This document shows, piece after piece, positions 27,601-39,600 of a stretch of 64,000 nucleotides of DNA. The DNA lies in the NCBI GenBank assembly GCA_947359465.1, contig OX375872.1, positions 14,977,018 through 15,041,017 on the forward strand, written 5' to 3'. The notes under the pieces were generated by a model, which worked only from the letters and a program-made list of their open reading frames with translations, made no database searches and was not told the DNA's origin. The translations under genes were made by a program, and so were the position numbers. Position 1 is the stretch's first letter; each line of letters opens with the position of its first letter. This DNA comes from Metellina segmentata (Eukaryota > Arthropoda > Arachnida > Araneae > Tetragnathidae).

Positions 27601-30600
27601 CATACGTATCCAGTTTTTCAGCTAACTCTAGAGGGTGTGCCCAATCTGTCCACAAATCAATGAAGTGATCTTTGATGTCTGGTGGAGTCCTTTTCTTAAT
27701 TTGATCAGTAATTAATAAACTTTTGAGTTGATCAAAGGTGGTGACATTAATTTCCTTTGTCCAACCTTCAAAATAAGAAGCCAGTTCGAAAAAGTAGTCC
27801 CTCCATGTCGTATCAGGATTCTTCCTATGTTGGGAAAATAACCGTAGAAACTTATCAGCAGTGACCCTAAATCTCTTGAGAAGCATTTCTTTCACCTTTT
27901 GGTAATTTTGAGCCTCCTGTTCATCTTCTCTAGCTAGTAACTGCGCTATTTCAGCTGGTAAGGAACCAATGAGATATGGTATCCATGATGACTCTGGAAG
28001 ATTCATAAACTTCCATTGACGTTCGAAAATAATTAAAAACAGTCCTATTTCATCTTCTTTTGGATTAAACTTAGGGATAATCCGACTGAGTTCATATTTC
28101 GGGTACTCTGAGCCATGAGTAGAAACAACTGAACTGGAAACCTTTTGAGCTTCAAGCTGGAGTTTTAGCTTTTCGAGTTCATACTTGCACTCGTTCTCAA
28201 TTCGGACCTGTTCTTCTGCTTGTGCTTTAAGTAATTTTTCCTCCTCATCCTTCTTTTCAGCCTTCAACCTGTCTTCCTCGACAGCATTCTCTGCTTTTAG
28301 TCGATCTTCAATTATAACTTCGAGCATATTCTTTACGAGCTCTTCTTCGTAATTTTCACTTTTAATTATAAGTTCTCGAAGTTTGATAACTTTTAAGCTG
28401 TCCAACACAGCCAGACCAAGCTCCGATGCAAGAGTTCGGAGGTCTTCTTTCCTTCCTTTCCCTAGGAACGCCATATTGTCCAAAACCCCTAACTATTGTT
28501 TAGGTTGGAATTTTTTTTTCTTTAAGAAGAGAGTCCCCTAAATCTAGAGTCCTAAGTTTAAAGTTCAATAGTCCTAAACTTAATACCTTTAAATGCAAAA
28601 CGTTTAGAATATATTAATGTTCATTCCGTTTTGATAGTTAACTAAAGTTATATTATCAAAATACAAATAAAACATTTCCCAGGCATGAGAATCTTCCGCG
28701 TTTCCGCGGAGTTCCGCTTTTTTAGGTTTTTTCTCATGTTTTTCCCCTTTTTAGTAATTTTCCGCGTTTTTCTAACGTGTTTTTTGCAGTTTTTAAGAAT
28801 ATGACGTCATCAGTGTTTCTAGCCAATGAGAGTATATTTCAAGTTTTGAAGAACCGGATGTCCTAGTGACGTTTTTATGTACTAGTGTGTAGGCATGGGC
28901 GATGTATTGATATATCGTGAAAAACCGGTGTGAGATTTCACAATGGCGATGCATCTTGACATCGCGATTTTTTCCTATCTCACACAGGCATCCCATAGCT
29001 AGCACATATCTCGCGATCATCGTAACATCGCGATTTTTTCCGAACTTACTCAGTCATCCGTTAGCTAGCGCAGATCTCGCGCTCATCGTGACATCGCGAT
29101 TTTTTCCGATCTCACGGTTTTCCGATGTCGCGATGTTATCGCTCATCGCCTAATTAATGAGGAATTTCTCAAAGACCTAAAGATGACTTTCGACTCCAAA
29201 TTATTTTTTTTAGCGAAATTGAAATTCAGTATAATTTAAACAAACAGGATTTTGCACATTTTAAGTTGAATTCCAAAAACCCATTCTTGTTTCTTGATGT
29301 TACAATCAATCCGTTTGCATCCTTTTTTGTAGCGAACTTCTGTGGCAATCTAGATCATATATGACGCCATCATTACTTAGAGGAATCAAATGCCCCTTTA
29401 TTTCTATTTATTCTGAAGTTTTTCTTAAAAGCTAATTTTGAATCTTTACTTGAGCATATATGGTGTGTGGGGGACACACATCCACACACACACAGATATT
29501 AGGGTGCATCAAACGCCCCTCTAGAAACAAATCAGCTTGTCCCCAATCTCAAAATGTTCCATTACCCGTAAAAAGTTACCATATCAAATCTTTTTGTTTT
29601 TTAAATAGTTTTAGACAACTTTGAAATTTTAGATTTTCTGTATCATCATCATCATCAATTACAACCAAGATAAAGTTGTTGCCAACTGATTAAACTAGTG
29701 ACTGCAGCTTTAACTTTGTTTGCAATACATTTTCTGTTTGTTTCAACTTGTGGTTTTCATTATGTACTGATTTTCAACTTTTGTTTATTGCTAGTTAGAT
29801 TCTGATTTGGACAGTGTACACTGGCTTAACTTGAACTGAACTTTTTGTTCTGATTTCCCTATGGAAACCAGACTGACTTCAAATATTTTTGGTCTTGGAA
29901 GCAAGATAACTTGTAATGATTCAAAAATAAATGGCTCCAAACTTCCAACTAATTTGCAAGTTTTCAGGTGTATGATGTATCATATTGAAGAACATGTCCA
30001 AGAAAATAGGACTAAATGGGAGTCTGCAAAACTAGTCCTTTCCCAAGCAAAGCTGTTTCATGAAAAAGCAAATATCCCAATAATCACTGAACGAAAAGCT
30101 TGTGAAAAACTTATAAAACTTCTTGATGACAGCGCAAAATTAAGAGGGATACCCCTTAATCGAAGATCTGCACCAAATACTGTAGACAAGTTAAAACAGA
30201 TGGAATATAAACTAGCATTAACATTTTCTTAATGGCCTGTGAATGTAGAAAAGCAAATACAGAACAAAGACTTTGCCTTCCTTCAGTCAGTGTAAAGTGA
30301 CCGTTTGGCAACATTTGGATCACATGACAAATGTCTTGCGGAAAAACTCAAACGAAAAGAACAGTGTCTACAGCTAAAACAAATAAGAAGGGAAAAAGTG
30401 AATAGAGAAATGAGTTTCAACTTAATATTACGTGATATTCTCAGCTGTATCGATTATTATAGTGATGAACAAAGTGATACAAATGATGTGGAAAATTTCC
30501 CTTTTGAAGGACGATCAACAAGTACTCAAAGTCATCATCAAAATAAAAGAACAGGATCGACATTATTCATTCCACACGACATTATGATGAAAGCTAATCT

Positions 30601-33600
30601 TGTTTCACTAGCAACACATTTAAACATGAGTCCAGCACAACAAGCAGCATATACAAAAGCATTAATTCATTCAACTAGGAGGAGAGACATCTACAATTGC
30701 AGCATCTTACGCAACAGCAAATAGATCAAGAAGGCAAGTTGCAATGAAGATTTCAACTACCTGCAAGGAACAGTGGTGCTTTCCTATATATACAACTGCA
30801 TTTGGATTCAAAACTTTCAACATCATTGTCCAATAAGTACAAAACTGAAGAATGTCTCACCATTGCCGTTGGAAACGTTCACCAGCAAAATATTCTTGAT
30901 ACACCAGTATATTCCCAAGGAACTGATCTTAAATGTGGCCCAATCATTGCTGATTTAATATATGAGCAGCTCACTTCTTGGCAATACACACATATAATTG
31001 TGAACATGACATTTGACACAACTTCTTCCAACACGGGTCATGTTACTGCTGCCTGCATCAGTGTGCTAAAGAAATTGGGATGTGCGCTTCTTTGGTCAGT
31101 TTGCCGCCATCATGTTGGAGAAGTCATTTTATCCCACGAGTTTGATGACTTAAAGATTGAGGCTTCCAAGTCACCAGATATAACCTTGTTTAAACGATTT
31201 CATGACAATTTTGATCATCTTGAATAGTTTAATAGTGAATTGGAACCTTTTGACTCAAAGTCAGTGAATGTACAAGCGAGAAGCATAGTTGATGGTATTG
31301 GAGACAATGCAATCCAGACAGCAACATCTGCCATCGATTCAGGAAAAAACAGAGATGACTATGTAAAGTTCATAAAGCTTTGCCTATTGTAACTAGACTT
31401 TCCCAATAGTACAGGAGCCTTGCACAAAGCATGTTGGATGGCCAAATTGTTATTCGCAATTAAAATTTGTCTTCTTGAGAAGCAAATACAGCAACTACCT
31501 GCTGGCACAATAACTGTAAAACAACAGGTTGCCAAACTGCGTGACTTTGCTAACTTTGTAACTATCCATCTACTGCACCTGGTGGATAACCTGCGATTCT
31601 GCCATAAATGCCCCTTGGAACGACCAACAAATGCTTCATTCTCTTAGTGTACAAGGCTGTCCATCTCATTATATCTAAAAGTGCAATCAGTGCCTTTGAA
31701 AACCACTACTGGTATCTTACAGAAGAGATGGTGCTACTTGCCCTTTGGAGCAACAAAGTTTCATCACAAGAACAAAAAGCCATCGCTAATGCTATGGTAG
31801 CTACAAAACCAAATTCCACTGATACTGCTTTTAAATTGCAAGGTAGATATGGTATGAATTTTGGAAAACCCGAATTTCCAAAAAATCTCACTCTAAATAC
31901 AATTTTTTCTGATTTACTAGGAGCAGGTTATTGGTTTTTATTTTATCTGCTTGAACTAGACTCAAATTTTTAAATAGAAGATGTTTCAGATTGGTCAAGT
32001 TCTGCATCTTATACCACATCATTCACAAAGTTACAAGCATTGAATGTTGTCAATGACTGCAGAAAGAGGGGTCAAGCTAAGTACCGATTTCATACAATCA
32101 GCAAAATGTGAAGATCATTACCAAAATGTTCTGCAGGTTGTCGAACAAAATCGACAAAAACGGAGAAATTTGCGAAAACGACCAAAATTGACTGAATTTT
32201 AAATTGAGTGTACTTGTATAAACTTAAATTGAAATTAGAAAATTAATAGCATATGATAATATATTATTTTATTATATCACAAAACAATCTTAGTTGCATT
32301 ATTTCATTTGAATATATGTTGAAAAAAAAATTGTTTTACTCATGATGCTTTATTTATCAGAATTTCCATTTTTATTGTTACATTCCTGGGACCGGTGGAC
32401 CACATAGATGTTATTCAATTTTTCAAAACTTTTACGTATATATATTTTTTTTGCATTTCTAACAAAAATAACATAGAGACAGACCATTACCATGAAATTT
32501 TTAAAGAGATAGGGCGTTTGATGCACCCTAACAGATATATATGCAAAATCTTGTTTTAAATCATGCGTGCCTCTTAAATGTACAACGTAGATCTTTACTT
32601 ATTATTTGTTTCCTGCCACGATTTTTAGTAACCAAGAGAAAAAAGAACCTAATAATAATTATATATATGGTGATATAGGAACAAGGTTTTGCTTTTACTA
32701 TGTATAAAATGCATGGTTAACATCACAATATTGTGATGTTAGAATGCTGAAGTATCGCGATGTAAAAGTTTGAACATCGCCCAGGTCTACTAGGGGGTTC
32801 GCCTACTGCTCACCAACTCCATAGTGTACAAATTGTTCCTCGAGCGTGCAAGAGATTTAAATTTTTACTGTTGCGAAATCCTGTGCCCACAGACCTGACT
32901 CGCGTGTATTTAATTTCACATTTTGGTTTTCCTCTTTTTTGAAATTTTGCATTCTCATGCCTGATTTCCCAAACACTTTAAAAAATTCACTTAGCTAAAG
33001 TATGAAAAATAGCAAAAGTATGAAATATATTCAGAAACACTTGTATACAGATACTTGCATTAACACTAATTATAAATCATGAATTCCTCAACACTTTAAT
33101 AACTTGACCTACCATTCATAACAAAAATAATAATTCAATAAAGGCAATACTTTAAATATCAACTTCTTTTGTAATAAAATATCTCCCTAAATTCAGAAAG
33201 TAATATTTCTTTTGTGTGTTATCTTTATTGAAACATACTAAATTTTTTTTCTTTTCACTCGTTGAAGAATGACAATGCAGTAAATATAAAATACAGATCA
33301 TGAAAAAAAAAACCATACTTACAAAATCTTTTTCTTTTTTTTTTTCAATGCAGCGCGCCTAATACGAAAAGTAAAAACAACTGGCGCTGTGTTAGACGTC
33401 GACTATGATTTTCTTTAGGCGGGAAATTTTAGAGTTCAAGGTCGTTCAACTACTAGTTATCGATACATTATTTCAGGACATCACACACATTCTACAGCAT
33501 TAATATTCATAATTAATCATTAATTATCCAACTATTTAAATACAGACATACAGTTAAATAGTTTTAAGCTTTCTGAAACACTTAAATCAGGATTGATTTG

Positions 33601-36600
33601 CAAGTTTAAGTAGTCAGACGAACAACTGAACATTAAAACGAAATCAATTTCTCATTACAATACATACAAAATAAAGAGATTTCTTCTGAGTTAAAATTAC
33701 TATTTCTACAATACAACTTTGAAAAACCTTCTTTATAAATCACTATTTGTCTAGGTTTAGACTACATAAAGTATAAAAATACTTATCTTTCCGATGGATA
33801 TCGGGATCGGGCCCACAGTTGGGTAGCCATTTCTATGTAGCAATGATGTATGCTGACACGGCTAGCTAACACTTAAATTGAATTTATTAACATACAACAT
33901 AAACTACAGAAATTACAAGACTTTCACGCACATAAAATATAAGGGACAGGGACATTTTTACTATCACATGCTACAGCCTAGCTGCTGCTTGCTCCAGGGT
34001 TGGAGTTACACTGTAAGTTTTTGTCAGTCCGCTAGGGGGCGTTGTTGGTTCCGTTACATTAGTTATTTTAATTTCTATAAGCTAGTGACAATGATTTTGA
34101 CATTTTGTGCTTGTCAAATGTTTAAGGTAATCAATTGTTTCCTTTCATTTCACATAAGATTTGTATATTTAGTTAAATTTTTTATACATGTGGTATCCTC
34201 AGTATATCATCCTACATGAAATGCAAGAAAAAGTACGGTAAATCAAGGGTAGCAATGTAGTGAGGTACAAGAGAAACTTAAATTAAAAAAGGAAAGAACA
34301 AAAATACACTATACTGTGATTTTTTAAAATATACTACAAGTGAAACATAAAATAGATTGTAAAACATTGTAAAGTAAACTAAATGAGGTGAAATATTTTT
34401 GAAAATAAATAATTCCTTGTCTTTTTATTGAATCAAGCTTTGTCACCCAAATAATTTTACCAATTCAGTTTAACTTTCTCCCATGGCTGGGATATACACC
34501 GTCCCATATTTTTCTCATCAGTAATCTAAGCAGGTTTAGCTGCAAGGAAACAATATACTATTTTCTTCCTTTGGCACATTGAATGTGGCAGGAATAAACA
34601 CCAATATCATTTTTCATGCTGCAACTCATGCTGCCAAAGGATAGAAGATACTACATGACAAAATTACCTCTTTATACTTAGGATTATTCCTAATAGTTTT
34701 TAAAAGAACAGTGAAAAATATCAACTTTGCCTTTCAGATTAAGCAAAATTTTTTTTATTAATGATTGAAATATTAAGGATACCACATCAATACCATCCAA
34801 ATTGTCATCAAGGCAAAGCCAATACTGGCTTTGGCCTTCAAAAAGAGACAAGAAATAGGGCTTTAATATGATAGTGGTGCATGCTTCAATTAACAAACCA
34901 TATTTAAAATAAGTGTAATTTACTGTCTTTAAAATAACAGGTATTTCTCTATACTTTAAGATGCTTACATTTACATTGAGCTGTGTTCAATAATGATAAA
35001 GGATAGAGTTAAATCGAATAAATACTTCAATAAATTATTGTACCCACTTGCCAACATCTTTAATTGTTCTGCATAGACTCAACATCGGTTGTCCTACTAT
35101 TGGCCTCAATGTGCCTGCTGGGTATATCTTGTAATCCAAATCTCCACCACCCTTTTTATGGGGTAAAATGTTTGTCATTGAAGCCTCCAGTGATTAATAA
35201 ATCTGTTGTATATCAATTGTTTCCCCAGTGTCCCAGCTGAAACTTAATTTAGTTAGGGGGTAAAGATCCAAACTCGTGATGCATCATCCCTCTGCCCTCA
35301 ACCACAAGATAATCGAAAAATCCTGTGATTTAAGTATTTGTATCCCAATAGAAAGGAGTCAAGACTAAAGGGTGGTCCAACATCGTCTGGGAAAGTCAAA
35401 TTAACGATCACTGGTGTTTGATTTTCAATTACTGAGAATGATGATAAATGGTTTTCTATTCCAGAATCTTCGTAAACGTAACTTTAGCGATTGTGACGAT
35501 AGCAGCGTCACATTAAGTCTGTAATGCATATAACTTTATTTGCAATAACCATCACAATATCATTCTTAAATGCCAGATGATACTTTACCAAGCTAGAATG
35601 AAATTGTGCAACTTTGCCTACCAAAAAGTACTTCATGGTAGAGTTTGGTTACACTGTTCATATGTTTATACTACTGCATCGTAAGTTCATTTTTTTAGTG
35701 GTGGCTAGGCTCACTACAATACTCTACTTTTATCTAATATTTAATAAAAAATAAAACATTGACCCTTTATTTCTAAAACAAAATAATATATTGGTGATTG
35801 GAGATATAATAGCATTAACTTTATTTTTTGGATGATAGCTATAAGAGTTAATTGAGGCAGCTACCCTACCATTTCTCAGTGGTACACTGATGGTTTGTGA
35901 ACAATGACCTGGTGAATTAATTAAGATTAAAACTTCCATAGCTTTCTTGGGCTTTTTTGTTATGAAAAGAGGATTTTGTAAAAATTCTGTTCCTTAATTT
36001 ATGAATGGAAGTGTGTGTTTGCTCAAAATTTTCCTTGTTTACTTTTATTTATTTTAACTAGTTTAAATACAGAGATGCCAACCATTGGATTTTTCGTAAC
36101 TGTTATGGTATTTCACTTTGTACTACATCAAGTTAAGTATTAAAATTGTATAAAATCTCAATTGATGGAATATGTGACAATGTACTGTCATTTTCCACAA
36201 ATGGTCCCAAAGTGCTTAACACTCTAAAAATTACCAATGCTTATTTTATCCACATTACACATTGTGGTCTTTTCAGCCCATTTTTTTTGGCAGTAGCTTG
36301 GTGGCAAAAACTTAAAATCTCAGCAAGGCCTTAACATTAACTCGGACTTTGAATTAAAAAATTCACATATGCTGATGGCTGGAACTGACTTCTGTGTTCA
36401 ACCCACTGAAACTTGCAATTTTTTCACATGAAAAGTTTTTTTTCTTGATTCCTTTATAAAAAAATTGTATTTTTCTGTTACTCTGTTTCATTACAAAAGC
36501 CAATGTAATGAGAATTTCAGTAATGATTAGGTTTAAATCTCCTTTATTAACTGAAGTGTTCTGATTTAGATTCAAACTTAACCTATCAATCCAAATTTTA

Positions 36601-39600
36601 CTTTAAACATTAATGTGGCATGAGTATTTCCAAAGCTTCTTATTTTTCCAAACTTATTTCTAAATAATCATTAAGAGACATTTTTAATTCTAAGTTTGAA
36701 ACTTATATTTCAGATGCATTTGCTGTTGAAAGAATACTTATGCTCTGGTGATAGTGCTGAAGCTTGTCGTTGTATTCAGGAGCTTGAAGTGCCACACTTT
36801 CATCATGAATTAGTGTTTGAGGTAAATTTGATTTTATAGGTGAAGGGACTTGACTCCAGAGGTAAAACTCTAAAATAGCTGATGTTTTTCATTGTTTCAT
36901 CTGTATTTTTGCTTTTAGAATTCGGATATTTGTAACTGAGGGGTTCTTTAAAAGCAGTAGATTAAAAATAATTACTTAAACTAAGAGCATTAATGAGCTT
37001 CCTTTTTATATGACAGAAGACTGGATATTGATGTTTGGAAGTGAGACTGATACTTCATGATTGAATTTCAATTAAAAGAGGTAAGCTACGTGTATCACAG
37101 TTGGTGATAAATTTACCAGAGCCAGAATCAGCATGTGGGCAATTACTCTGTATGCCTATACATTAAGATGATCTTAAAAGTGTCGAAGTACTGAGAAGAG
37201 CCAGATAATGCAAGTGTACTATCTTGATTAAAGGGCATGTATGTTTAACCCATTACATGCTAATCATATTTCTACTAAAAATTGACTACACTTGGTTTTT
37301 ACAGGTTTTATTTTGAATAAAGAAATTAGTGATGAAAAAGAATATTTGATTTTGAATTTATAAGGTTTTTAAAACATAATTAAGTAACATGAAAGCCCAT
37401 AAAATGTTACTTGAAGTCTACAAAACATTTAGTATGCATTTTTATTTTGTATTTGCTACACATAGTAAAATTTGACTTTTACAATATTTGGACTTCCTGT
37501 TTTTATAGAGATTTTTCAATTAAATGATTGATCTTATTTTTTATTCATTTTTGGGACATATAATTATATTACTTCGTATTGATAATGAACCGTGTTCCCT
37601 GTCTTTTATAAAACTGAAAAGTTAAAACTATAAACTCTTCTGAAGATTTCAATTTGAATTCTTTCATTAGAAAAACATGTTATTGTAAGTGCAATAATAG
37701 GCTAACTCGATCATTTTAGCTCTATTTTCATGTGTTAGGGAAAAAATCTAATTATCCTTTCTTTTTTTGTAATTCTTTCAAGTATTTGAATGCTTCATCC
37801 AAGGTTAGAGCATAATTCTCCCATATTTTTAAAAGTAAAAGCGCCCAGAACAGAAAAACATTTTTATCTCATGCTGTTGTGTTTTACAACATCTTTTTAT
37901 ATTGATAATTTTACCAAAATAAAAATAAATTTTATGTAGTTAAATTTTATCTGTAAAAATATGTAAAATATGATTTATATGTAAAATATGGTTACATTTT
38001 ATGTGTGAAAATGTTATTTTTGTGTAAAGTCCAGATAATCTCAAATGGAACTAAATGATTCTGATTGACAATTCTGATTGCTGTCCTCTTGAGGAGTTAC
38101 AAATTGAGATTCACTGAAAAAGATAATAAAAAAATTGTCATTTATTATTAATGTATTATACTGGTGCCAAAGTTTTTTCATTGAAATGAATATTATTCAA
38201 TACAATTTTACTAGTTGAATAAACAATTGCTTTATGGATTTTGCAAAAAAAATATGTGGAAAAATGTTGCAAAAATGCAACACAGATTAGGGTTTAATTT
38301 TGAATTTTATTATTGCTTTGTATATTGAATGAAAACTAATATTTTGATGTCAATGTTTTTATTTATGCATTCAAAAATTTCTCAAAAATACAATAAGGAA
38401 ACCATTGAAACAAAATTTGCCCATTAAAAGTAGAAATTGGCTCATTTTCTCTGGCCCGTTAGATTTTATTCAAGAAACACTGATATTTTACTGTATGATT
38501 TTTTAATTCAAGAGATATTATATTGATTTTAATTTCTTAATAGAAATAAATCAGTTCATATATATGATTACAACATTAAAATTTGAAATAAAATTATTGC
38601 AGCAGAGTAATTACTGCTTACAAATCAAGGAAAGTTTTAAAGTATACAAGGAGTAATTTAATATTTCTTTCAGGCATCAGATTTTATTTTATGTAATATA
38701 TGTTCACTGATTTTGACATTTATGTTTTATTAACTTTTAGGCCTTAATTATGGTAATTGAAGATATGGGTGAAAGGACAATGGATTTAATGTGTAAATTT
38801 TTCCAAGTATTAGCATCCAGTGTCATTGTGACTCCAGATCAGATGACTAGGGTATGTAATTTAAAAATTTGATAAAAAATTTTGAAAATAAAAGAGTAAT
38901 AATTTTATTTTAGAATGGTTTTCTACCGAGGTCTACATTTAAATTAAAAACCCCACTTCTATTGGTTGGAGAATCTGAAAATATTCTTATTTGATGGACT
39001 GGATATTTAAGACAAACCAATAAAAGGAAGCGACTGTATTAAAATAACTAAATTTAATCTCTTGAACAAAACTTAAGTTCAAAAATATTTTAAATAACCG
39101 AACTAAAAATTATTATCCAGTAATTTTTTTATAAAACGTAAAAGCTATCCACGTTTTAATTTTCTCCCTGTTCTGTTTGATAAACCCTCAACAAATAAAA
39201 ATGATGTTTTTGATTTAGAAACCTCATTAAAATAAATTTGTTCTCAGCTTTAAAAAGTATGTTAAAAATTGAAATAATTGTTATACTTTACTGGATTAAA
39301 CATGATACAAGTAGCCAGTATTAACCTGCATTCTTAATTCTGCTTATTTCATAATTTCTGTTAGTTGTAAGTTTAACTTCTTAATTGCATAGGAATGAAA
39401 ACAACAGGTCATTGAAAGATTTCTTTGAATTTATATTGTATGTTACGTGCTTAACTTTTGTTCTTTTACTTGCAATCTCATATATGTATGTTCAATAATT
39501 TAATTGATGGTGTAGTTTGCTACGGAAAAAGTTCATCTTGAGTTACTAACGTATGGTAAGTTTCGATCAAGCTATAAAATGTGTTTAACATTTATTAAAG

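Larger units (their letters stand above)
28890..32789. mobile_element. Nested hAT-like element B inside element A
   Basis: Ends TAGGCATGGGCGATGT and (reverse complement of right) TAGACCTGGGCGATGT. Flanks CTAGTGTG (28882-28889) and CTAGGGGG (32790-32797) match at 6 of 8. The subterminal zone is full of ATCGCGAT motifs, common in hAT elements with TGGGCGAT ends, and includes a 66-bp tandem repeat. The remaining interior is non-coding except for insert C. Confidence 0.7.
28681..32962. mobile_element. Nested hAT-like element A (outermost) in the Gypsy leader
   Basis: Inverted ends AGGCATGAGAATC (28681) and, reading back from 32962, AGGCATGAGAATGC. Flanks are CATTTCCC at left (28673-28680) and GATTTCCC at right (32963-32970), 7 of 8 identical. 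Without its own insert it would be roughly 370 bp, so it is a MITE. The minus-strand ends are AT/T-rich with CCGCGTTTCCGCGG near the left end. Confidence 0.7.
23785..34058 (-). mobile_element. Gypsy (Ty3-type) LTR retrotransposon in PDCD4 intron 6
   Basis: Element orientation is minus. The 5' LTR is 33836-34058 and the 3' LTR is 23785-24009, both TGTAAC...CTACA in element sense. A primer-binding site follows the 5' LTR and a polypurine tract precedes the 3' LTR. The order gag, protease, RT, RNase H, integrase is that of Gypsy. The coding part is broken in several places. The leader between 28681 and 32962 is almost entirely inserted DNA transposons. I see no clear 4-6 bp duplication: the flanks are ATTGT on the left and TTAGT on the right. 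Confidence 0.93.

Noticed and set aside
34059..34070. A target duplication for the Gypsy element
   Set aside because: Flanks TTAGT and ATTGT do not match in any simple offset.
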